NCBI RefSeq assembly: GCF_045062745.1
Contig: NZ_JBJGED010000019.1
Location: 1-64,000 of the forward strand
DNA: 64,000 nt
Direction of reading: 5' to 3'
Origin: Paenibacillus_AA sp045062745
Lineage (GTDB): Bacteria > Bacillota > Bacilli > Paenibacillales > NBRC-103111
In this document: in pieces, positions 16,015-27,128 of the stretch
How positions within the stretch are numbered: position 1 is the stretch's first letter
Layout of the letters: each line of letters begins with the position of its first letter
Program-made: the position numbers and the translations under genes
Notes under the pieces: model-generated
Told to the model about the DNA's origin: nothing
Database searches by the model: none
Seen by the model: only the letters and a program-made list of their open reading frames with translations

Positions 16015-18330
16015 GTGGGGTTGCTGCGCAAAGCCAGCCGTAGAAAAAGCATTTTCATTACCCTGCTCTTCTCCTATCTCGCCATTCTCCTGTTGCCGGT
16101 GACGGCTGGGATCTACCTCTACCATCAGGTGGAGAAAATCATGGTGGATCATGCGAACCGCACGAACCTGGGGCTGCTGGAGCAGATCAAGCTGGTGGCG
16201 GAGGAACGGTTCAAGGAGGTCGACCGGATGTCCGTGCAGCTGGCGTTTAATCCGAAGCTGCAATGGGCGCTCAACCACGTCGAAACCGATCTCATCAAAA
16301 ATGAGTTCGACCTGGCCGAAATCATCAAGGACTTCCAGAACGTCACGAAAGAACGCAGCGCCATCTACGATTTTATGGTGTATTTCAAAAATACGGATAC
16401 CCTCCTTACCTCGTCCGGCAAATCGGATGTGTCGTTTTATTTCAATAAAATCCTCCGCTATAACGAAAAAGACGCCGACTGGGTCGAAGCGAATTTATTT
16501 TCCGGCAGCCGGCTGAAAACGTATTTTCCGGTCACCAACATCAAAGAGGGCGAACGGGTCAGCCCTGTGATCACCTATGTGCAATCGCTTCCAATCGGAG
16601 AACAGACGAACCCGAAGGGGTATTTGGTCGCTTTCATTCACGAGCAGGAATTCGACCGGTATTTCCAGCAAATCGAAAAGGTCAACGACAGCTCCATCTC
16701 GATCATCGACAACAACGGCCAGGTGATTTTGTCCACGCCGAGGGAGCATGCATGGTCCCCGGACGTATGGTCGCTCCTCCGCGACAAAGACGGGTATCAC
16801 TCCTTCCAGGAAAACGGCGAAGCGATGCTGGTCTCCTCCACGACGGGCGAAAACGGCTGGAAATACGTCTCCATGGTGCCGATGCAAAGCGTCCTGCAGC
16901 AGGTCAACCTGGTCAAAGCATTGGCTTTGATGCTGCTCCTGCTGATCCTGATCGCCGGCCTGATCGCTTCTTACACGTTGGCCTACCGCAATTACAGCCC
17001 GATCCGCGAGGTCGTGCGCATCATCATGCAGGAGAATACGCAGAAGCGGGCGGATGCGGAAAATGAATACGAATACATCCAGCACTCCATCGTCCGCTCC
17101 TTGGGCGAAAAAAACCAGATGCGGCAAACGCTCATGCAGCACCTGCCCGTCATCCACGCCAATTTTTTATCGAGGCTGATCAAGGGCCACATGGATGTAA
17201 CCGCTCTAACCGAAGAAACCTTGACCTTCATGGGGCTGCGGTTCGAATACGACGCGTTCGGCGTGTTCCTGCTCGAGATCGAGGATTGCCGCGATTTCAT
17301 CCAGAAGGATACGGAGCGGGAGTGGGCGGACGTCCGGGTTTTGCTGACGAATTTATGCCGCGACCTGCTGGGCAAACACGGGTATATCGCGGAGCTGGAC
17401 CGCACTCGGCTGGCCGTGCTGGTGGACGTGGGGCCGGCCGCGGATCCCGGGCATCCGAACGGGACGGGGTTTGCCGAGCAGCTGCAGGAGGCGGCGTATC
17501 AACGTTATAACCTGAAGCTCTCCATCGCCATCAGCCAGGTGCACCGCGGGCTCGAGGAGATCGGCCGCTGCTATCGCGAGGCGCTGATCGCCCTGGATTA
17601 TCGGATGATTCAAGGCTCTCACGCCGTGATTTACCACCGGGATCTTACCGGGCTCGAACCGCATGCTTACTACTACCCGCTGGAAGATGAAGTGCAGCTG
17701 ATGAATTTCCTCAGAAGCGGGGACGACGCTAGTGCGGTCCGGCTCTTGGATCACATCTACGAGGCGAACTTCCAGTCGCATGCCATCTCGCCGGAGATGG
17801 GCAAGTTCCTGCTGATCGACTTGCTCAGCACGATCGTGAAGGTGGTCAACGGCATGCAGCTGACGGACCAAAAGCGGTTCGGCAGCTTCCTCGATCCGGT
17901 GAAAGTGATGGCCGAATGCGCGACGGCGGAAGAGATGATCCAGAAAACGAAACAGATAAGCCGGCAAATCTGCACGTTCGTCCGGGAAGAGCGAACGGAG
18001 CACGGGGACCGGTTCTACGGTAAAATTTGCGGCTACATTGACGAGCATTACGCCGACAACGGCTTGAGCCTGGCTTCGATGGCCGAGCATTTCGACGTGA
18101 GCCTGCAATACTTGTCCACCTTCTTCAAGAAACACAGCGGCGAAAACATTACCGACTATATTGCGGCCGTCCGCATCCGGGAAGCGAAGCGAATGCTCGC
18201 CAATCCTGCGCTTACGATGGGGGACATCGCCCTCAAAATCGGGTACGCGAATGCGGTCAGCTTCGTGCGGTTTTTCAAAAAAGTGGAGGGCGTGCCGCCG
18301 GGGAAATACCGCGACATGCAAGAGCCATAA
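16015..18330 (+). CDS. Membrane-bound Cache-domain AraC-family regulator of importer 1
   Basis: 771 residues from GTG 16015, chosen because AGAGGG lies 8 nt upstream; a TTG at 15988 in the same frame has no ribosome site. A TM helix (about 12-35) is followed by a dCache-like extracellular domain (about 40-290) and a second TM (about 302-325). A central cytoplasmic region follows. The C-terminal AraC domain carries LASMAEHFDVSLQYLSTFFK and GDIALKIGYANAVSFVRFFK, the two helix-turn-helices. It would sense an extracellular ligand and act directly on DNA without phosphotransfer. It heads a block with a GGT-like enzyme 18 nt downstream and importer 1; the 35-bp element before both transcription units supports this link. 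Confidence 0.9.
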   Translation: MGLLRKASRRKSIFITLLFSYLAILLLPVTAGIYLYHQVEKIMVDHANRTNLGLLEQIKLVAEERFKEVDRMSVQLAFNPKLQWALNHVETDLIKNEFDLAEIIKDFQNVTKERSAIYDFMVYFKNTDTLLTSSGKSDVSFYFNKILRYNEKDADWVEANLFSGSRLKTYFPVTNIKEGERVSPVITYVQSLPIGEQTNPKGYLVAFIHEQEFDRYFQQIEKVNDSSISIIDNNGQVILSTPREHAWSPDVWSLLRDKDGYHSFQENGEAMLVSSTTGENGWKYVSMVPMQSVLQQVNLVKALALMLLLLILIAGLIASYTLAYRNYSPIREVVRIIMQENTQKRADAENEYEYIQHSIVRSLGEKNQMRQTLMQHLPVIHANFLSRLIKGHMDVTALTEETLTFMGLRFEYDAFGVFLLEIEDCRDFIQKDTEREWADVRVLLTNLCRDLLGKHGYIAELDRTRLAVLVDVGPAADPGHPNGTGFAEQLQEAAYQRYNLKLSIAISQVHRGLEEIGRCYREALIALDYRMIQGSHAVIYHRDLTGLEPHAYYYPLEDEVQLMNFLRSGDDASAVRLLDHIYEANFQSHAISPEMGKFLLIDLLSTIVKVVNGMQLTDQKRFGSFLDPVKVMAECATAEEMIQKTKQISRQICTFVREERTEHGDRFYGKICGYIDEHYADNGLSLASMAEHFDVSLQYLSTFFKKHSGENITDYIAAVRIREAKRMLANPALTMGDIALKIGYANAVSFVRFFKKVEGVPPGKYRDMQEP

Positions 18331-18348
18331 GATTAGGAGGAAAAAGAG

Positions 18349-19953
<1,605 letters not shown>

Positions 19954-19962
19954 CAGGCGACG

Positions 19963-19986
19963 GGCCTTCTTAGGAAGGCCTTTTTT
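19963..19986 (+). terminator. Intrinsic terminator after the GGT-like gene
   Basis: GGCCTTC-TTAG-GAAGGCC followed by six T, a canonical Rho-independent terminator 10 nt after the stop codon. It separates the regulator/GGT unit from importer 1. Confidence 0.92.
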
Positions 19987-20069
19987 GCTGCCAGCCCGCG
20001 CTGCAGAAGGCAGCTCCCCCCTCTACCAGAAAGCGAATCAACGGGAACGGAAACGGATAACGCCAAACG

Positions 20070-20104
20070 AGTAAACCGGTTTACCCGGTTTTAATATGGA
20101 CTAT
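20070..20104 (+). promoter_or_regulatory. 35-bp regulator/importer element, copy B
   Basis: AGTAAACCGGTT at 20070-20081 and GGACTAT at 20098-20104, spaced exactly as at 15881-15915; 26 of 35 positions agree overall. Located 91 nt before the importer-1 binding protein gene. The first block is part of the palindrome AAACCGGTTT. Confidence 0.6.
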
Positions 20105-20194
20105 ATGCGGAATATCGCGTCCCTACTATGATCAAAGCAAGCCAAACCGGCTCTAAGTGCTTTCAAGCGCTAATTCAAGGGAGGTTAACGAAGC

Positions 20195-21823
20195 ATGAGG
20201 CTTTGGAGGAAAAAAGGAGTTTTGACAGCGCTTTCGATCGCGCTGCTCGGCGGCGTTACGGTCGCCTGCAGCAGCGACGACGAGCCTGCCGCCTCGCCGA
20301 ACGCCAGCACGTCCCCGGCTCCGGCGAGCACGGGTCCGAAGTACCCGGCATCCTTCTCTTATTGGGTCATCATGGACACCGAAGCGGCCGTCTCGATCAA
20401 AAATTACAGCGAGATGGGCGTCTTCAAGCAGATGCAGAAAATTACAGGAACGAAAGTCGACTTCCAGCATCCGCCCGCGGGCGAGCAGCAGGTGAAGGAT
20501 CAATTCAACCTGATGATGGCGACCGGCAGGCTGCCCGATGTGATGTACTATAGCTGGAAGGCGAATTCGCCGGACAAAGCGATCAAAGACGGCAAAATTG
20601 TTCGCCTGAACGAGCTCATCGACAAATATGCGCCCAATCTGACCAAGGTGTTGAAGGATAAGCCCGACTTGAAGCGCCAGCTGACGAGCGACGAAGGCAA
20701 CATCTATGTGTTCCCTTCCATTGGAGAGGATAATCCGGTATTCGTCACCCACGGGTTGTTCGTCCGCAAGGATTGGCTCGACAAGCTGAATCTGAAACCG
20801 CCCACAACGATCGACGAGTGGGAGAAGATGCTGATCGCCTTCCGCGACGGGGATCCGAACGGCAACGGTAAAAAGGATGAAATTCCGTATTTTTACCGCC
20901 AAACCGATTACGAAACCGACTTTCCGTTTCTCGGCGCTTACGGGCTGAATGCTGCCTTCTATCAAGATAACGGGGTGGTGAAGTTCGGTCCCTATCAGCC
21001 GAAATTCAAAGAATATTTGACGCTCATGAATCGCTGGTACACCTCCGGCTTGATCGACAAGGATTATCTCACGACGGACACGAAAGTCCGGGACAGCAAA
21101 ATGCTGAACGATCAAATCGGCGGGATGGCCGGCTGGGCCGCCAGCAACTTTGGCGCATACGTCCAGCTCAAGAAGGAGCAGGATCCGAATTCGAAATTCA
21201 GTCTCGTCGGGGTTCCGTTCCCGTCCCTGAAGGCGGGCGAGCTGGCCGTCACGAGCGGAGCCGACAAAGCCCAGTGGGGCGGCAGCGGCGCAGCCATCAC
21301 CACCTCGGCCAAAAACCCGGAGGAAATCGTAGCTTGGCTCGATTACGGCTATAGCCAGGCGGGCCATATCCTGTACAACTTCGGCGTGGAAGGCGAGAGC
21401 TATAAGGTGGTGAACGGGAAACCGCAGTATACCGACGTCATCCTGAAAAATCCGAACAAGCTGTCGATCACCCAGGCGCTGGGGCTGTATACAACCGTTG
21501 CTACAAGCGGCCCTTACCAAAACAACGAAGACGCCGACAAGCAGTGGCATCCGGGCGAAGAGCTCCAAGCGGCGATGATTACGTGGACCAAAGCGGACCG
21601 CAGCAAATATATGCCTTCGAACTTGAATATAGAGGAGCAGACGAAAATCGCCTCGATCATGACCGATCTGAGGACCTACATGTTCGAGATGATCAACAAA
21701 TTCATTATGGGCGCAGAGCCGTTGTCCAAGTTCGACGACTATTTGAGCACGCTGAAAAAACTCGGCATCGAAGAAGCGACCAAAATCTATCAAGCGCAAT
21801 ATGACCGATATTTGAAGAAGTAA
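20195..21823 (+). CDS. Extracellular solute-binding lipoprotein, importer 1
   Basis: 542 residues. Signal peptide MRLWRKKGVLTALSIALLGG with lipobox VTVAC (lipid-attached C25), then a Ser/Pro/Ala linker. Family-1 binding protein of the large LplA/YtcQ type, with the calcium-loop-like DPNGNGKKDEIPYF and the VFVTHGLFVRKDWLDKLNL segment typical of these proteins. It is the first gene of the operon, followed after a hairpin by two permeases. It binds an oligosaccharide or glycoconjugate outside the membrane; the downstream enzymes suggest an amino-sugar or glycosylated amide substrate. GGGAGG precedes the ATG by 11 nt. Confidence 0.93.
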   Translation: MRLWRKKGVLTALSIALLGGVTVACSSDDEPAASPNASTSPAPASTGPKYPASFSYWVIMDTEAAVSIKNYSEMGVFKQMQKITGTKVDFQHPPAGEQQVKDQFNLMMATGRLPDVMYYSWKANSPDKAIKDGKIVRLNELIDKYAPNLTKVLKDKPDLKRQLTSDEGNIYVFPSIGEDNPVFVTHGLFVRKDWLDKLNLKPPTTIDEWEKMLIAFRDGDPNGNGKKDEIPYFYRQTDYETDFPFLGAYGLNAAFYQDNGVVKFGPYQPKFKEYLTLMNRWYTSGLIDKDYLTTDTKVRDSKMLNDQIGGMAGWAASNFGAYVQLKKEQDPNSKFSLVGVPFPSLKAGELAVTSGADKAQWGGSGAAITTSAKNPEEIVAWLDYGYSQAGHILYNFGVEGESYKVVNGKPQYTDVILKNPNKLSITQALGLYTTVATSGPYQNNEDADKQWHPGEELQAAMITWTKADRSKYMPSNLNIEEQTKIASIMTDLRTYMFEMINKFIMGAEPLSKFDDYLSTLKKLGIEEATKIYQAQYDRYLKK

Positions 21824-21829
21824 CCGCTG

Positions 21830-21873
21830 AGGGATGTTCGTATCTAACGCAAAGTTTCGGCACGAGCATCCCT
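21830..21873 (+). terminator. Hairpin between binding-protein and permease genes, importer 1
   Basis: AGGGATG-t-TCGT pairs with ACGA-g-CATCCCT around a 20-nt loop, then TTT only. The lack of a long T-tract points to partial termination or to 3'-end protection, giving more binding protein than permease. Confidence 0.6.
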
Positions 21874-21900
21874 TTCCGGCCGGAGAAGGAGGAACTGTGC

Positions 21901-22863
21901 ATGCAGCTTGAAGCCAGACCGGTAGCGAAGCTGAACGCGGCGGACAAATTGAAATTCGGCTATCGGTTGAAGCGGGATCTGAAGGTGAATCGCTATCTTT
22001 ATCTAATGGTGTTTCCCGTCGTTTTGTTTTATATCGTCTTTCATTATATCCCCATGTACGGCATCCAGATCGCGTTCAAGGATTATTCGCCGGCTACGGG
22101 GATGTGGCATAGCCCCTGGGTGGGGCTCAAATATTTCAACGATTTTTTTCACAGCTTTTATTTCGGGCGGCTGATCAAAAATACGCTGCTGCTTAGCTTG
22201 TATGAGCTGCTGTTCCAATTCACGGCTCCGATCGTCCTGGCCTTTCTGCTGAACGAGCTGCGCAGCGCCTTGTTCAAGCGGATCGTCCAGACGGTCGCTT
22301 ACCTGCCGTATTTTATCTCCATCGTCGTCGTGGTCGGCTTCATCGTCGATTTTCTGGCGCGGGACGGATTGATCAACAACATCTTGTCCGCTCTGTTCGG
22401 CATCGAAAAGGTCGCTTACCTGGCCGAACCCGGCTGGTTCCGAACGATATTCGTCTCTTCGGGTATTTGGCAAAACGTCGGCTGGGGCACGATCATTTAT
22501 TTGGCGGCGATCGCCACCATCGATCCTTCGCTGTACGAAGCGGCCAAGGTGGACGGGGCGAACCGGTTTCAGCAAGCCCTTCATATTACGCTGCCCGGGA
22601 TTACGCCGACCATTATCATCCTGCTGATTTTGCAGATCGGCAGCCTGATGTCGGTCAACAGCGATAAAATTTTGCTCATGTACAATACGGCAACCTACGA
22701 AACGGCGGATGTGATCGGGACCTATGTGTACCGCAAAGGCATCCTGGAAGCCAGCTTCAGCTATAGCGCCGCCATCGGCTTGTTCAATTCCGTCATCAAT
22801 TTCATTCTCTTGGTTCTCGCCAACTCGATCAGCAAACGAGTGACCGAAACCAAGCTCTGGTAA
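21901..22863 (+). CDS. ABC permease, LplB-type, importer 1
   Basis: 320 residues, six predicted TM helices. The N-terminus is RYLYLMVFPVVLFYIVFHYIP-like, with GIQIAFKDYSP, the hallmark of LplB/YteP permeases. The cytoplasmic EAA loop reads YEAAKVDGANRFQQ and would dock an ATPase coupling helix. It forms the membrane channel with the YtcP-type protein 18 nt downstream. No ATPase gene occurs in this operon. Confidence 0.93.
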   Translation: MQLEARPVAKLNAADKLKFGYRLKRDLKVNRYLYLMVFPVVLFYIVFHYIPMYGIQIAFKDYSPATGMWHSPWVGLKYFNDFFHSFYFGRLIKNTLLLSLYELLFQFTAPIVLAFLLNELRSALFKRIVQTVAYLPYFISIVVVVGFIVDFLARDGLINNILSALFGIEKVAYLAEPGWFRTIFVSSGIWQNVGWGTIIYLAAIATIDPSLYEAAKVDGANRFQQALHITLPGITPTIIILLILQIGSLMSVNSDKILLMYNTATYETADVIGTYVYRKGILEASFSYSAAIGLFNSVINFILLVLANSISKRVTETKLW

Positions 22864-22881
22864 GCGGGAGGTTCCGATTCC

Positions 22882-23757
22882 ATGATTCGACCGACAGCAG
22901 GAGAGCGTCTCTTCGATATCGGCAATGTCGTGTTTATGCTGCTGCTTATGTTCGTGACCTTGTACCCGTTTTGGTATGTGCTGGTCGCTTCCATCAGCGA
23001 ACCGGGGTATATCGCCGCGACGCGGGGGGCAATCTGGTGGCCACACGGGTTCAACCTGGGGTCCTACAAGGCGGTGTTTCACAATCCGGTCATTCAGACG
23101 GGGTATCTGAATACGTTGTTCGTCGTCGTCGTAGGAACCGCCCTGAACATCCTGATGACGTCGCTCGGCGCGTATGTGCTGTCCCGGCAAAACGTCATGC
23201 TGAAAAACGCCATTATGTTTATGATCGTGTTTACGATGTTTTTCGGGGGCGGGCTCATTCCCAATTACATCCTGGTGACGAGCCTGGGCATGCTGGACAG
23301 CTTGTGGGCGCTCATCATCCCGGTCGCCGTGAGCTCCTTTAACCTGATCATCATGCGGACGGCGTTCCAGGCCGTGCCCGTCAGCCTGGAGGAGTCGGCC
23401 CGGCTGGACGGCGCGAACGATTTTACGATTTTGTTCCGGGTGGTGCTGCCGCTGTCTTTGCCGGTCGTGGCGGTGATGATCTTATTTTACGGCGTGGCCC
23501 ATTGGAACTCCTGGTTCGGAGCGCTCATTTATATGCGCGATCGGACGCATTATCCGCTGCAGCTCATTCTGCGCGAGATCCTCATCAGCAACAGCACGGA
23601 CAGCATGACGGTGGATTCCGGAGGCGACAAGCTGCAGGTCGCTTTGACGATCAAATATGCGACGATCATCGTCGCCACGGGCCCGATTCTGATTTTGTAT
23701 CCGTATTTGCAAAAGTTTTTCGTGAAAGGCGTCATGATCGGTGCCATTAAAGAATGA
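22882..23757 (+). CDS. ABC permease, YtcP/LplC-type, importer 1
   Basis: 291 residues with six TM helices. It has the YtcP-class features TLYPFWYVLVASIS at the first helix, the EAA loop EESARLDGANDFTILFRVVLP and the C-terminus YPYLQKFFVKGVMIGAIKE, which is nearly invariant in this class. It partners with the LplB-type protein. It is followed 26 nt later by the ceramidase-like gene, so transport and catabolism are probably co-transcribed. Confidence 0.93.
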   Translation: MIRPTAGERLFDIGNVVFMLLLMFVTLYPFWYVLVASISEPGYIAATRGAIWWPHGFNLGSYKAVFHNPVIQTGYLNTLFVVVVGTALNILMTSLGAYVLSRQNVMLKNAIMFMIVFTMFFGGGLIPNYILVTSLGMLDSLWALIIPVAVSSFNLIIMRTAFQAVPVSLEESARLDGANDFTILFRVVLPLSLPVVAVMILFYGVAHWNSWFGALIYMRDRTHYPLQLILREILISNSTDSMTVDSGGDKLQVALTIKYATIIVATGPILILYPYLQKFFVKGVMIGAIKE

Positions 23758-23783
23758 TGTAGGGACCGAAAGGGGGACTTCAT

Positions 23784-25097
23784 ATGAAATTCAGTTTGTC
23801 CAAAGCGGATATTACTCCGCAAACTCCCGTCTGGATGGCCGGCTTCGGCGATCGGACCCATGAAAGCGAAGGTATCCACGATCCGATTTTTGCCAAGGCG
23901 GTGCTCCTGCAAGCGAACAAAACGCTGTTGATCCTGACCCTGGATTTGTCCGGCGGCGATCGAAGCTTCATCGTGGGGATCAAGACGATATTGGAGGAAA
24001 CGTTCGGCTTGAAGCACGACGAGGTGCTCATCAACTTCTCGCATACGCATCATGCTGTTGCCGCGCGGGGAGAAACGCACGGAGAACGGGATCCCATGTA
24101 CCGAAGCGCCATCGATTACCGGTTCATCCGGGACACCATCGTCCGGCTTGTCACGGAGTGCTGCTCGAATCTGGAGGAAGGACAACTGCTGCTGGGCCGG
24201 GGCACCTCTATCTTCGGCGTCAGCCGCCGCAAATTGACCGACAAGGGCGTTTTATGGAAGCCGACCTATAACACCCCTATCGATCACGATTTGTTCGTGT
24301 TCCAGCTGCTGAACGCCGCCGGGGAGCGGAAGGGCATCATCTACAGCTATGGCTGCCACCCGACCTCGATGAGCTCGGACAATTATTTGATTTCGAACGA
24401 TTTTCCGGGTCGCACCAACAGCTACCTCGAGGAGACGTACCCCGGCACGATGGCGGTGTTCCTGCAAGGCTGCGCAGGAGAAATCAAGCCGCTCAAGTGC
24501 TCGGTCGGCGACGACTTCATCAGCTGTACCTTCGAGCAGATGGAGGAAGCGGGGGTGGATCTCGCCAAAGACATCGTCCGTGTTCTGGAGAAGCAGCCGT
24601 TTACCCCGGTTCAAGGCGTGTTCAAATCGATTTTAGTGGAAGCGTCTTTGTTCATGGAGCACACCCCGATTGAATTTTTCGAAGCGATCGTGAATAACCC
24701 CCAGATCGGCGAAGTGCGCCGGAGAGGAGCCCAGCGCAAAATCAAGCTGTTCCAGGAGGGCTTGGCCAAGGACCGGACCTCGATTTACATCTGCATCTGG
24801 CATCTGGATGAAGACACGCGCCTGATTGCGATGGAGGGCGAAATCTCGACCGAATATTCCATGCTGCTCAAGCAGCTGTTCCCGGGCGGTAAAACGATCG
24901 TTTTGGGGTATTCGAACGGAGTTACCTTCTATGTGCCGACCCGCAAAATGATCGGCGAAGGCGGCTACGAGGTGGATTATTTGCATATCGGCGGGCCGTA
25001 CACAGGGATTTTTTTGCCGGAGATCGAAGATATAATCGTGGGTCAAATTACAAAAGCAGATTTGGCCCTCCGAAAATCGGAAGCCAGTGTGAACTGA
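23784..25097 (+). CDS. Neutral ceramidase N-terminal-domain-like amidase (cytoplasmic)
   Basis: 437 residues, corresponding to the catalytic N-terminal domain of neutral/alkaline ceramidases but without the C-terminal immunoglobulin-like domain and without a signal peptide. Recognisable are the start SKADITPQTPVWMAGF, the zinc-ligand stretch LINFSHTHHAVAARG, and the second metal region YSYGCHPTSM with FLQGCAGEIKP. Ceramidase-family enzymes are zinc amidases that hydrolyse N-acyl amides; many bacterial homologues of this shorter type have no known substrate. It sits in the importer-1 operon before a GH3 gene, 17 nt apart, suggesting that an imported N-acylated sugar compound is de-acylated inside the cell. 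Confidence 0.82.
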   Translation: MKFSLSKADITPQTPVWMAGFGDRTHESEGIHDPIFAKAVLLQANKTLLILTLDLSGGDRSFIVGIKTILEETFGLKHDEVLINFSHTHHAVAARGETHGERDPMYRSAIDYRFIRDTIVRLVTECCSNLEEGQLLLGRGTSIFGVSRRKLTDKGVLWKPTYNTPIDHDLFVFQLLNAAGERKGIIYSYGCHPTSMSSDNYLISNDFPGRTNSYLEETYPGTMAVFLQGCAGEIKPLKCSVGDDFISCTFEQMEEAGVDLAKDIVRVLEKQPFTPVQGVFKSILVEASLFMEHTPIEFFEAIVNNPQIGEVRRRGAQRKIKLFQEGLAKDRTSIYICIWHLDEDTRLIAMEGEISTEYSMLLKQLFPGGKTIVLGYSNGVTFYVPTRKMIGEGGYEVDYLHIGGPYTGIFLPEIEDIIVGQITKADLALRKSEASVN

Positions 25098-25113
25098 GGA
25101 GAGGGATGCAGCT

Positions 25114-26778
25114 GTGGAACACATCGTGGAGCAATGGATGGAGCGGTTGACACTGGAGCAGAAAATCGCCCAAATGATCGTGGTAAGAGGGCACGACTAC
25201 TTGGACCAAGCCCGTCGGATGAATGCAGAAGATCAGATCGGGGGGATCGGAGCGGTCCTGCTGACGACCAAAGGCTCGCGCAAGCTGGAGGACGTGACGA
25301 AGTGGATCCGGGAATTTCAAACCGGCGCTTCCGCTCCGGTCCTGTTTTATCTGGACGCCGAAAACGGCCTCGCCGATACGTTCGAATTCGGGACGCCGTT
25401 CCCGACGCTGATGGCGCTCGGCGCCACCCGGTCTCGGGAGCTCGCTTACCGGATGGGGCGTACGATCGCGGCGGAAGCCCGCGCTCTCGGCTTCGGCGTC
25501 GTCAGCAATCCGACGGTGGACGTCAACTCGAATCCCGACAACCCGATCATCAATACCAGAGCCATCAGCGACCGGCCGGAGCTGATCGTCGACTTGGCGG
25601 CGGAGATCGTACGCGGGATGCAGGAAGGCGGCGTCGTGCCTACGGCCAAGCATTTCCCGGGCCACGGCGATACGCAGGAGGATTCGCACGTGTCCATGCC
25701 TGCGGTTGAGCGCAGCAAGGACTATTTGATGGAGGTCGACCTCAAGCCGTACCGGGAGCTGATTCCCCGGGGGCTGATGGGGATCATGACGGCGCATATC
25801 CTCTATCCGGCGCTGCTCGCTCCGGGAGAAGAACGGGTGCCGGCCACCTTGTCCCGCACGATTATGACGGACCTGCTCCGGGACGAATTCGGTTTCGAGG
25901 GGCTGCTCATCTCCGACAGTCTGACGATGAAGGGGATCAAAACGCAATACGGCATCGAGCAGGCGGCCGTACTGGCGATTAAGGCGGGCCACGATATCAT
26001 CCTGCAGGATTATGAATCGGATCCGGCGATTACGTTCCAGGCCGTATTCAATGCGGTGCGGACGGGCGTGCTCGAGATGGAGCAAATCGATGCTTCCGTA
26101 AGGCGTATTCTGGAGATCAAAGCCCGGTATAACCTGCTGGACCTCGTCCCGCTCGAGCCGGAAGAGGTGCTGAAGGTCGTGCAATCGCCCGAGCACCGGG
26201 CCGTCGCCGCGGCCATCAGCGACCGGTCGGTAACCGTGCTGGAAGCGGCCACCTTGCCGTTCGCTGACCGGAAAACGCTGCTGATCGCCACGGTCGGGCA
26301 GGAAGAGGGCATGGAGGCGGAGGACCTCGGGTATGTGGTCAAAGGCAAAACCGGGTATCTCCAAGAGCAAATGCAGCCCTATGTGCGGGACTTGGACCGG
26401 GTCATCGTTCACGAGCATCCGACCGACGAGGATTTCGCCAAAGTCCGGGAGGCTTTGGAAGGAAACCGCTACGAGCAAGTGATTTACGCTACCTTCGTGC
26501 GGGTGTTGTCCTACAAGGCAGGAAGCGGGACGGTGCCGCAAGTCCAGCTGGATCTGATGAACCTGATCCGGGAGCGGCATCCGGAGACGGCGCTGCTGAT
26601 TTTTGGGAGCCCCTACATCCTGCGGAAAATGGACCCGCCTTCCAACTGCATCTGCACCTATGGAGATTGTGTCTATTCCATCGATGCGGCGCTGAAGGTG
26701 TTGTTCGGCACCATGCAAGCAAGCGGCAAGCTGCCGGTTAACGTCAATGAAAAATATCCGTACGGGTACGGTTTGTAA
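25114..26778 (+). CDS. Glycoside hydrolase family 3, NagZ-like beta-N-acetylhexosaminidase
   Basis: 554 residues from a GTG with GAGGAGAGGG about 10 nt upstream. Residues 1-340 form the (beta/alpha)8 domain with LDAENG, the NagZ-type motif KHFPGHGDTQEDSH (179-192; acid-base dyad D190/H192) and nucleophile D268 in ISDSLTMKGI. A flavodoxin-like alpha/beta domain follows. The Asp-His dyad is the mark of the N-acetylglucosaminidase/phosphorylase branch of GH3 and not of beta-glucosidases. There is no signal peptide, so it acts on imported substrate. Last gene of the importer-1 operon, followed by a terminator. Confidence 0.9.
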   Translation: MEHIVEQWMERLTLEQKIAQMIVVRGHDYLDQARRMNAEDQIGGIGAVLLTTKGSRKLEDVTKWIREFQTGASAPVLFYLDAENGLADTFEFGTPFPTLMALGATRSRELAYRMGRTIAAEARALGFGVVSNPTVDVNSNPDNPIINTRAISDRPELIVDLAAEIVRGMQEGGVVPTAKHFPGHGDTQEDSHVSMPAVERSKDYLMEVDLKPYRELIPRGLMGIMTAHILYPALLAPGEERVPATLSRTIMTDLLRDEFGFEGLLISDSLTMKGIKTQYGIEQAAVLAIKAGHDIILQDYESDPAITFQAVFNAVRTGVLEMEQIDASVRRILEIKARYNLLDLVPLEPEEVLKVVQSPEHRAVAAAISDRSVTVLEAATLPFADRKTLLIATVGQEEGMEAEDLGYVVKGKTGYLQEQMQPYVRDLDRVIVHEHPTDEDFAKVREALEGNRYEQVIYATFVRVLSYKAGSGTVPQVQLDLMNLIRERHPETALLIFGSPYILRKMDPPSNCICTYGDCVYSIDAALKVLFGTMQASGKLPVNVNEKYPYGYGL

Positions 26779-26811
26779 TGAATGTCGAACGACAAGAACA
26801 TAGCCCGATCC

Positions 26812-26840
26812 AACCCGCATAGCTTGCGGGTTTTTGTTTT
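26812..26840 (+). terminator. Intrinsic terminator of the importer-1 operon
   Basis: AACCCGC - 7-nt loop - GCGGGTT followed by a T-rich tract (TTTGTTTT), 34 nt after the GH3 stop. Confidence 0.9.
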
Positions 26841-27128
26841 TGGTCTCGGTGTAAAGATGAAAATAACCAAGCTTAAGATTTAGGGGGTCAGATTTGACCC
26901 GAGAAGGATAATTGTTTCCCAGTAAAGTTTAGCATCGCCTCGTTTATCGGCGAGGTCGATCGCTCTACCATGAGAAGTGAGCTTGTGACTTTCGATCCGG
27001 CGGTGGAGTTCGCCGCAAGGCAGGACGTTTCCCGCTTCAACCGGAAAGGAACACCAGTCAGGCCGGGAGACATCGACGTTCGGGCGTTGAACTCGTCAGT
27101 TAAAATCTAAGCGACAAGGGGACGGGCC
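26841..27128 (+). other. Intergenic stretch with a coding-like fragment and a small palindrome
   Basis: About 290 nt without a convincing gene. GGGTCA-GATT-TGACCC at 26885-26900 is a perfect palindrome. From 26901 one frame stays open to TAA 27110 and reads like the C-terminal end of a normal protein (EVDRSTMRSELVTFDPAVEF ... RPGDIDVRALNSSVKI). An ATG at 26970 would give 46 residues but has no ribosome site. It may be the relic of a gene truncated on its 5' side. The minus-strand frame across 26888-27073 looks non-coding. Confidence 0.4.

Noticed and set aside
25048..26820. 590-residue antisense ORF across the GH3 gene
   Set aside because: It is longer than the GH3 gene itself, but has Arg/His/Asp-rich low-complexity composition, no ribosome site and no motif; GH3 motifs on the plus strand are complete.
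26888..27073. 61-residue minus-strand ORF in the gap after the GH3 operon
   Set aside because: No ribosome site, and the plus-strand frame through the same DNA looks more protein-like; neither is called a gene.
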